Position numbers and translations under genes: made by a program | From: Enterococcus_D entomosocium | Lineage (GTDB): Bacteria; Bacillota; Bacilli; Lactobacillales; Enterococcaceae | Reading direction: 5' to 3' (one strand) | Assembly (NCBI RefSeq): GCF_030441895.1 | Contig: NZ_JARJAS010000011.1 | Length of the DNA: 64,000 bases | In this document: positions 58,419 through 64,000 of the stretch, in pieces | How the letters are laid out: each line of letters opens with the position of its first letter | How positions within the stretch are numbered: the stretch's first letter is position 1 | Notes under the pieces: model-generated | Told to the model about the DNA's origin: nothing | What the model saw: the letters and a program-made list of their open reading frames with translations, nothing else | Database searches by the model: none

Positions 58419-59948
58419 ATGAACTTTTGGCAGCGTGCATTAAAGAGTATCACCAGAAGAAAAGGGAAATCATTTATTTTATTTTTAGTTCTATTTATTT
58501 TAGGCAATGTGATCGCTGGTGCTGTAGCAATTCAACAATCCACTGCCAACGTGGAGCGAGAGACGAAACGCAAAATGGGGAACGTAGCTACGGTGGAAAT
58601 GGATTGGGAAGGTTTTGAAAAAGACCATGCGGATGCTTCGGACGAAGAGCGGTCTCAAGAAGATTTTTATCCGAAACCACCAGCGCTGGATCTTTATGAG
58701 CAAATCGGTCAATTAAGCTATGTGAAATATTTTGATTACCAAAATCAAGCGTGGTTAGAAACAACAAAATTGAAAGCCTATACGCCGGAGGATGGCTCGG
58801 TCGGCATGGGTGGCAACTATTTCTCTTTGAAGGGCGGAAATTTGGTTGAGCCATTAGACATGCAAGAAGGCTTGATTCGCTTGGAGGAAGGCGAGGGATT
58901 GACAGAAAAAGATGTCAGTGAGTTGACGAACGCGGTATTGATCAGTAAAGAGATCGCAGAATTGAATAACCTGAGTGTCGGTGATCAATTGGTATGGGAT
59001 ACACGGGCAGAAGTCATGATGGAAGGTGGTTCAAGCGAGGGAGTAAGTGATGATAGTGAGGATGCGACGGACGAAACGGCTGAGAGTGGCAATCGTGTCG
59101 CGACCTTTGATTATCCCGTGACCATTGCAGGGATCTTTTCTGTAATTAAAAAGGATCAAAGCAATCAAAGTAGTTCATCAGATCAAAGTGATTCACAAAA
59201 TAGTGATCAGGTATGGCAAGTGATGGAACAAATCAATACCTTTTATGCTAGCAATAATTTAGTGCAAGATTTTAACAAATTGCAGTCTGAAAAACTTTGG
59301 GGTCAAGAAGTGATCGAAGAAGAGTCAGACGCCTATTATCAACCGATCTTTGTCCTAAATTCAACGGATGACGTCGAAGCCTTTAAACAAGAAGCCGGTG
59401 CCTTATTGCCCCAATATTATCGTGTCATTGCTAATACGGATCAATACGAGCAGATCGCCGGTGGCTTTACTCGGTTAGGGGTGATCGCAAATTACATCGT
59501 GATCATTGCGTCGATCGCAACCATCTTTATTATTTCCTTAGTGGTCTTGCTTTTCTTACGAGATCGGAAACAAGAATTGGGCATCTATCTCTCCTTAGGG
59601 GAAAGCCGTGGGAAAGTCATTGGACAGATCGTGATTGAAGTCTTGCTGGTTAGTTTAGCCGCACTGCTATTGTCCTTAGTGACCGGGAACTTATTAGGTG
59701 GTGCCGTTTCAAATACCTTGATGCAAAACGATTGGATGAGCAATCAAAATGATATGGGCGGTGTTTATTCTGGCGGTTTGATGGCAGCTGATATTGATTA
59801 CATGGATATCAAGAATGCCTATCAAGTGTCCTTCTCAGCAGGCTACATCATTACGTATCTGCTGTTAGGTTTAGGAACCGTCTTGTTCTCAGCTATTTTA
59901 CCGCTATTGTATATTTTACGCTTGAATCCAAAGAAAATCATGATGTAG
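58419..59948 (+). CDS. FtsX/MacB-type ABC permease
   Basis: About 509 residues. One N-terminal helix (about 18-40), a large extracytoplasmic domain (about 41-350) with a Ser/Asp/Gln-rich insert (NQSSSSDQSDSQNSDQ), then three C-terminal helices in the FtsX layout (VIANYIVIIASIATIFIISL ... LGIYLSLGESRGKVI). This is the 4-TM MacB-like form, not the 10-TM BceB form. MacB proteins are mechanotransmitters that act on periplasmic or extracellular substrates. ATG 58419 with GGAGG upstream. Operon with the ATPase and PASTA protein. Confidence 0.87.
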   Translation: MNFWQRALKSITRRKGKSFILFLVLFILGNVIAGAVAIQQSTANVERETKRKMGNVATVEMDWEGFEKDHADASDEERSQEDFYPKPPALDLYEQIGQLSYVKYFDYQNQAWLETTKLKAYTPEDGSVGMGGNYFSLKGGNLVEPLDMQEGLIRLEEGEGLTEKDVSELTNAVLISKEIAELNNLSVGDQLVWDTRAEVMMEGGSSEGVSDDSEDATDETAESGNRVATFDYPVTIAGIFSVIKKDQSNQSSSSDQSDSQNSDQVWQVMEQINTFYASNNLVQDFNKLQSEKLWGQEVIEEESDAYYQPIFVLNSTDDVEAFKQEAGALLPQYYRVIANTDQYEQIAGGFTRLGVIANYIVIIASIATIFIISLVVLLFLRDRKQELGIYLSLGESRGKVIGQIVIEVLLVSLAALLLSLVTGNLLGGAVSNTLMQNDWMSNQNDMGGVYSGGLMAADIDYMDIKNAYQVSFSAGYIITYLLLGLGTVLFSAILPLLYILRLNPKKIMM

Positions 59949-59960
59949 GAGGAACCAACG

Positions 59961-60635
59961 ATGACTTTATTAGAAACCAAAGCAGTCGATTACTATTACC
60001 AAGACGGCGATCAGCGCCGCTATATACTGAAAGAGACCTCTGTTTCTTTTGAAAAAGGGACTTTCTATGCCATCTTAGGGCAATCTGGTTCGGGAAAAAC
60101 GACGTTTTTATCCTTGATCAGTGCGTTGGATAGTCCGAAAAGCGGTCAAGTACTTTATGAAGGCACCGATATCGAAAAAATTGGGCATGAAAATTATCGC
60201 CGCGACGACATCAGTATCATTTTCCAAAGCTATAATCTGATTCCCTATTTAAGTGCAGTTGAAAATGTCTTAGTGCCGATGGCGATCACGAAAAATCAGC
60301 TGCCAGACAATCAGCGAGAAGTGGCATACAATTTACTGGATTATATAGGCATCACCAAAGAAAAAGCCGATCGGCTCGTCAATCAATTATCTGGTGGAGA
60401 ACAACAGCGGGTAGCGATCGCCCGGGCGTTAGCCACCAATGTCGATATCATTTTAGCGGACGAACCAACCGGGAATTTGGATGAAGAAATGGAACAAGAG
60501 ATCATCGATATCTTTAAGGAGCTGGCACACGTCCACAACAAATGTGTGATCGTCGTGACCCACGCTAACGAGATCGCTCAACAAGCGGATGAAGTCTTGT
60601 ATTTACGTAAAGGTGTGTTGAGTAAACATGAGTGA
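59961..60635 (+). CDS. MacB/LolD-type ABC ATPase
   Basis: 224 residues. Walker A GQSGSGKTT (40-48), signature LSGGEQQRVAIARAL, Walker B IILADEPTGNLD. Energises the FtsX-like permease upstream. AGGAGG precedes the ATG, and its end overlaps the PASTA gene by 8 bp, so all three are translationally linked. Confidence 0.92.
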   Translation: MTLLETKAVDYYYQDGDQRRYILKETSVSFEKGTFYAILGQSGSGKTTFLSLISALDSPKSGQVLYEGTDIEKIGHENYRRDDISIIFQSYNLIPYLSAVENVLVPMAITKNQLPDNQREVAYNLLDYIGITKEKADRLVNQLSGGEQQRVAIARALATNVDIILADEPTGNLDEEMEQEIIDIFKELAHVHNKCVIVVTHANEIAQQADEVLYLRKGVLSKHE

Positions 60636-62175
60636 TTTTTTATCAAATTTTAGCCCGGACAACTATGATGGCAAAAAGAAATCCGCTGGCAATAGCGAGA
60701 AAAAAACTAGCGAACCTGTCGGAGATCAAAATGCAAGAGGCGCGGAGCAAGCGAGCAAACCAGCGGAGCCAACGACGGTTCACCAATCAGAAGAGCCGAC
60801 AGCTAGTGAGCCGATGAGTCGCTCGGCAGCCCGTCAACAAACACAGACGACTGAAGCAAAAGCGGCGAGTTCTGGGACTGAGAAGGTAGCCTCAAAGGAA
60901 CCAGTCAGCCGTTTTGGTAAAGAAGAAACGGAATTTGATCCGACCTACAAAAAGCGTCAGCAGAAAAAAATCTTGCTGATTGCTTTACTGACCGCCTTGG
61001 CGGTTGCCGTGATCGGGATCGTCTATTATCAGATGACCCATGTGAAGGTGCCGGATTTCACTGCCCAAGATCTGTCAGAAGCGCGGACGTGGGGCATGGA
61101 AGAAGGCGTCGCTATCAAAGTGGAGCAAGAATATGACTTTGACAAAGACGTCAACCAAGTAATCGACCAAAGTGTCGACCCTGAGAAAAAAATCAAGAAG
61201 GGTGCCACACTGACACTGACGGCGAGTCTCGGGCCTGATCCTGAAGAACGCTTAGAGCTACCGGATTTTTCAGCGATGCAAGTGACCGAAGCAAAAGATT
61301 GGATCGCTAGCAATAAAGCCGAAAACCTCTCTTTGATCGAACAATTTGACGACAATGTAGCAGCAGAAGCTTTTATCAAACAAGAGGCGGCCAACAAAGA
61401 GCTTGATTTAGCCGAATACAAACGCAAAGACCGTTTGAGTGTCTACTATTCAAAGGGCAAAGAAGTCTTTGAAAAAAATATTGAAGTACCTGATTTTACA
61501 GGCAAAGCCAAAAGTGAAGCTTCTGAATGGGCGAAAAAGAATGACTTGAAATACAAAGAAGAAACCGTCTTTTCTGACAGTGTCGCCCTGGATCTGGTCG
61601 TTTCACAAGAACCAGTCAAAGGCAGCAAACTTGCGAAAAAAGAAGAATTTGTGGTGAAGGTCTCAAAAGGCCAAGCTTTGACCGTTCCAGATTTTTCACA
61701 ATACACGATCGAAGAAGCCCAAGGACTAGAATCAAAAATCCCGTTGCAAGTCAGCACGGTCTATTCCGATCAAGTGGCGTATGGTTGTTTCTTGAGTCAG
61801 TCGGAGGAAGCGGGCAAAGAGTACAGCGAAAGCGATACTTTGCCAACTGTCAAAGTCGTCTACTCATTAGGTAGACCGTATTTGAAAGACATCCGTTTCC
61901 AAGCAACGGAAGGCGACTTGCCAAAACTATTCTTTGATGAATACAAATCAAAAGGCGCCAATGTCTATTACGAAATCTACTATGTCGATTCGGCGGAACC
62001 AAAAGGAACCGTCGTTGAAATGAGCCGCTACGGCGAGTTCATTCCCCTAGAAACGTGGATCACCATCGGTATCAGCCGCGGCAATCTGCAAGGCAGTACC
62101 CAAACACTGCCGGCAGAGGATGGCGGGGAGGCGGATGAACCGGTCAGTACCGCTAGTTCATCTGCTGCCGAATAA
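60628..62175 (+). CDS. Membrane-anchored PASTA-repeat protein without kinase domain
   Basis: 515 residues. Disordered Ala/Glu/Ser/Thr/Gln-rich cytosolic part (1-112), one membrane helix (114-134), then four PASTA-like repeats outside (about 138-202, 208-277, 286-347, 351-414; each begins V/L-P-D-F) and a fifth C-terminal beta-type domain (419-485), ending in an acidic Ser-rich tail. PASTA domains of PrkC/Stk and PBPs bind muropeptides or lipid II. No kinase domain is present. Co-translated with the ABC genes, it probably senses or presents cell-wall substrates to the transporter. Confidence 0.85.
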   Translation: MSDFLSNFSPDNYDGKKKSAGNSEKKTSEPVGDQNARGAEQASKPAEPTTVHQSEEPTASEPMSRSAARQQTQTTEAKAASSGTEKVASKEPVSRFGKEETEFDPTYKKRQQKKILLIALLTALAVAVIGIVYYQMTHVKVPDFTAQDLSEARTWGMEEGVAIKVEQEYDFDKDVNQVIDQSVDPEKKIKKGATLTLTASLGPDPEERLELPDFSAMQVTEAKDWIASNKAENLSLIEQFDDNVAAEAFIKQEAANKELDLAEYKRKDRLSVYYSKGKEVFEKNIEVPDFTGKAKSEASEWAKKNDLKYKEETVFSDSVALDLVVSQEPVKGSKLAKKEEFVVKVSKGQALTVPDFSQYTIEEAQGLESKIPLQVSTVYSDQVAYGCFLSQSEEAGKEYSESDTLPTVKVVYSLGRPYLKDIRFQATEGDLPKLFFDEYKSKGANVYYEIYYVDSAEPKGTVVEMSRYGEFIPLETWITIGISRGNLQGSTQTLPAEDGGEADEPVSTASSSAAE

Positions 62176-62216
62176 TCTCGCAACCGACACTTTTTCACAC
62201 AGCATCAAAAGGTAAG

Positions 62217-62241
62217 CACCCTTCCTTGGAAGGGTGTTTTT
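62217..62241 (+). terminator. Terminator after the PASTA/ABC operon
   Basis: Stem CACCCTTCC / GGAAGGGTG with a TT loop and a T run. Confidence 0.9.
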
Positions 62242-62276
62242 ACTTACTAATTGTAAAAAAAACACGAGCGAGCCGC

Positions 62277-62305
62277 TTGAAATCGCTGGATCGATAAAGT
62301 AAACT
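62277..62305 (+). promoter_or_regulatory. Promoter of the ABC exporter gene
   Basis: TTGAAA, 17-nt spacer, TAAACT; a small ATGGC/GCCAT hairpin (about 62326-62343) lies in the short leader. Confidence 0.65.
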
Positions 62306-62361
62306 TGATGGTAACGAGAAAAAATGGCTCCGCAGTGCCATCTATAGAAGGGACGAAACAA

Positions 62362-64000
62362 ATGATAAAAAAATTACTCGCGAATGTTGGCAGCTATAAG
62401 AAGGACAGCTTGCTGACCCCTGTGTATGTAGCAGGAGAGGTTGCCTTAGATGTCATTATGCCCCTGATCATGGCCATGATGATCGACCAAGGGATCGAAA
62501 AAGGAGACGCCGGTGTGATTCTAAGAGATGGCGGCTTGCTTTTTTTATGTTCCTTGATCGCATTACTTTTAGGAACGCTTGGCGGACGAACGGCAGCGAT
62601 CGCTTCGGCTGGTTTTGCCCGCAACCTGCGGCACAATCTGTTTCGCCGAATCCAAGATTTTTCCTTTTCAAACATTGACCGCTTTTCTTCCTCCAGTTTG
62701 ATCACCCGCTTGACCACTGACGTGACCAACGTCCAAAATGCGTATCAAATGATTATTCGTATTCTGGTCCGCAGTCCGTTAGTTCTGATTTTCTCACTTG
62801 CAATGGTTAGCACCATCAGCCCAGAACTTATGACGATCTACTTAGTTGTTTTACCGATCTTAGCGATTGGCCTTGCCTTAGTGATTCGTTTTGCCCACCC
62901 GCTATTTCTAAAAGTATTCCGCATTTATGACCGCTTGAATAATGTGGTGCAAGAGAATCTACAAGGGGTTCGCGTCGTGAAATCGTATGTCCGGGAAGAA
63001 CAACAAGAAGAACTGTTTGGCGAAGTGTCCACCGATGTTTATCGGAATTTCACTCTTGCGCAACGAATCGTCTCTTTTAACATGCCATTGATGCAATTTG
63101 CAGTCTATACATGTATGTTGCTCTTGTCATGGTTTGGTGCCCAGTTGATCGTGGAACAAAGTAGCCTGACGACTGGTGAATTAGTCAGCATGTTCAACTA
63201 CACGATGCAGATTTTGATGAGCTTGATGATGATGTCGATGGCTTTCGTGCAGATTTTGATCGCACGAACGTCGGCAGAACGGGTCGTGGAAGTATTAGAT
63301 GAAGAAAGTGACTTGAAAAATCCCGCCGAGCCAGTCAAAGAAATCAAAGACGGCTCCATCATTTTTGAAAATGTCGGCTTTAGTTACGCCAATGACAAAA
63401 ACAAGTTGGCGCTGACCGATGCGAATCTACGCATCGAATCCGGTGAAGTCATTGGGATCATTGGTGGAACCGGGAGCGGGAAATCCACCCTTGTCCAGCT
63501 GATCCCGCGCTTATATGATGTGATTGAAGGGCGTGTCATCGTCGGCGGTCATGATGTTCGCGACTATGATTTAGAAGCATTGCGGGACCAAGTAAGTATG
63601 GTCTTGCAAAACAATGTACTCTTTAGCGGCACCATCAACGACAATTTACGTTGGGGCAATGAAGAGGCGTCGGATGAAGAGATCCAGCGCGTGGCGACGA
63701 TTGCACAAGCCGATCCCTTCATTCAAGAGTTTCCTGATAAATATGAAACGCAGATCTCACAAGGAGGGAACAATGTTTCCGGTGGGCAAAAACAACGGTT
63801 GACGATTGCTCGCGCCTTATTAAAGAAACCGAAAATCTTGATTCTCGATGATTCTACTAGTGCCGTCGACACCAAAACCGATCGCAGTATCCGCGAAGGC
63901 TTGAAACGAGAAATTCCGGGAACGACGACGATCATTATTTCCCAACGGATCAATTCGATCGAAGACGCCGACCGGATCATCGTAATGGATGATGGCAAAA
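62362..64000 (+). CDS. Half-size ABC multidrug exporter, 3' end outside the window
   Basis: The first 546 codons are visible. N-terminal six-helix exporter domain (type IV fold) and an ATPase domain with Walker A GGTGSGKST (368-376 region, K374), signature NNVSGGQKQRLTIARAL and Walker B ILILDDSTSAVD. The catalytic Glu after Walker B is Asp497, the mark of the degenerate site in heterodimeric exporters such as BmrC, LmrC and EfrA. A partner gene is expected just downstream. ATG 62362 follows AAGGGA. Confidence 0.9.
   Translation, partial: MIKKLLANVGSYKKDSLLTPVYVAGEVALDVIMPLIMAMMIDQGIEKGDAGVILRDGGLLFLCSLIALLLGTLGGRTAAIASAGFARNLRHNLFRRIQDFSFSNIDRFSSSSLITRLTTDVTNVQNAYQMIIRILVRSPLVLIFSLAMVSTISPELMTIYLVVLPILAIGLALVIRFAHPLFLKVFRIYDRLNNVVQENLQGVRVVKSYVREEQQEELFGEVSTDVYRNFTLAQRIVSFNMPLMQFAVYTCMLLLSWFGAQLIVEQSSLTTGELVSMFNYTMQILMSLMMMSMAFVQILIARTSAERVVEVLDEESDLKNPAEPVKEIKDGSIIFENVGFSYANDKNKLALTDANLRIESGEVIGIIGGTGSGKSTLVQLIPRLYDVIEGRVIVGGHDVRDYDLEALRDQVSMVLQNNVLFSGTINDNLRWGNEEASDEEIQRVATIAQADPFIQEFPDKYETQISQGGNNVSGGQKQRLTIARALLKKPKILILDDSTSAVDTKTDRSIREGLKREIPGTTTIIISQRINSIEDADRIIVMDDGK

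Overview
The window looks like one continuous piece of chromosome from a low-to-moderate GC lactic acid bacterium, most likely an Enterococcus. Pointers are the tRNA block ending at metK, the S_MK (SAM-III) riboswitch on metK, a GH73/LysM autolysin of the enterococcal AtlA/muramidase-2 kind, a Pbp2A-type penicillin-binding protein, a comG-ytxK-ackA cluster, CodY- and WalR-like sites, and a lacto-usp/6S RNA. Base composition looks richer in GC than E. faecalis or E. faecium (judged by eye, not computed), so a casseliflavus/gallinarum-like species is possible but unproven. I see no prophage, IS element, CRISPR array or integrase.

Layout. 1-1902: the end of a large tRNA array, containing a partial tandem duplication. 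1.9-7.8 kb: metK, an MFS exporter, an esterase, and a leftward PAP2 phosphatase / radical-SAM / methyltransferase operon (the last two are probably tRNA wobble-uridine enzymes). 8.1-12.6 kb: the autolysin and T-box-controlled leuS. 13-22 kb: envelope genes (murE, a MurJ-like flippase, an M23 hydrolase, Pbp2A) and two pseudouridine synthases. 22-34 kb: the nuclease set yhaO-yhaN-yhaM, prsA, ytxH, hit, ecsAB, ccrZ and trmB, similar to the B. subtilis yha/hit/ecs neighbourhood. 34-40 kb: comGA-GG, ytxK, ackA. 40-48.7 kb: dtpT, an ABC-F ATPase, kup and an ABC exporter. 48.7-51.5 kb: two non-coding RNAs, usp and rarA. 51.7-58 kb: DNA glycosylase, DUF3013, prmA, rsmE, a DeoC-like protein, rel, dtd. 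58.4-64 kb: a FtsX-like permease / ATPase / PASTA-protein operon and the start of a probably heterodimeric ABC multidrug exporter.

The main discovery is three separate leaders that each combine a good promoter, a short upstream reading frame with a strong Shine-Dalgarno sequence, and an intrinsic terminator placed before the main gene: upstream of the ABC-F ATPase (42-codon peptide), of kup (30 codons) and of rel (12 codons). All look like translation-sensing transcription attenuators. Other points of note are a tRNA-Ser(GCU) carrying the G3:U70 pair that normally marks tRNA-Ala, a kinase-less PASTA protein encoded in an operon with an ABC transporter under a possible Bce-type operator, a DeoC-like protein without the catalytic lysine motif, and a free-standing terminated RNA at 48.77-48.91 kb behind CodY-like boxes.
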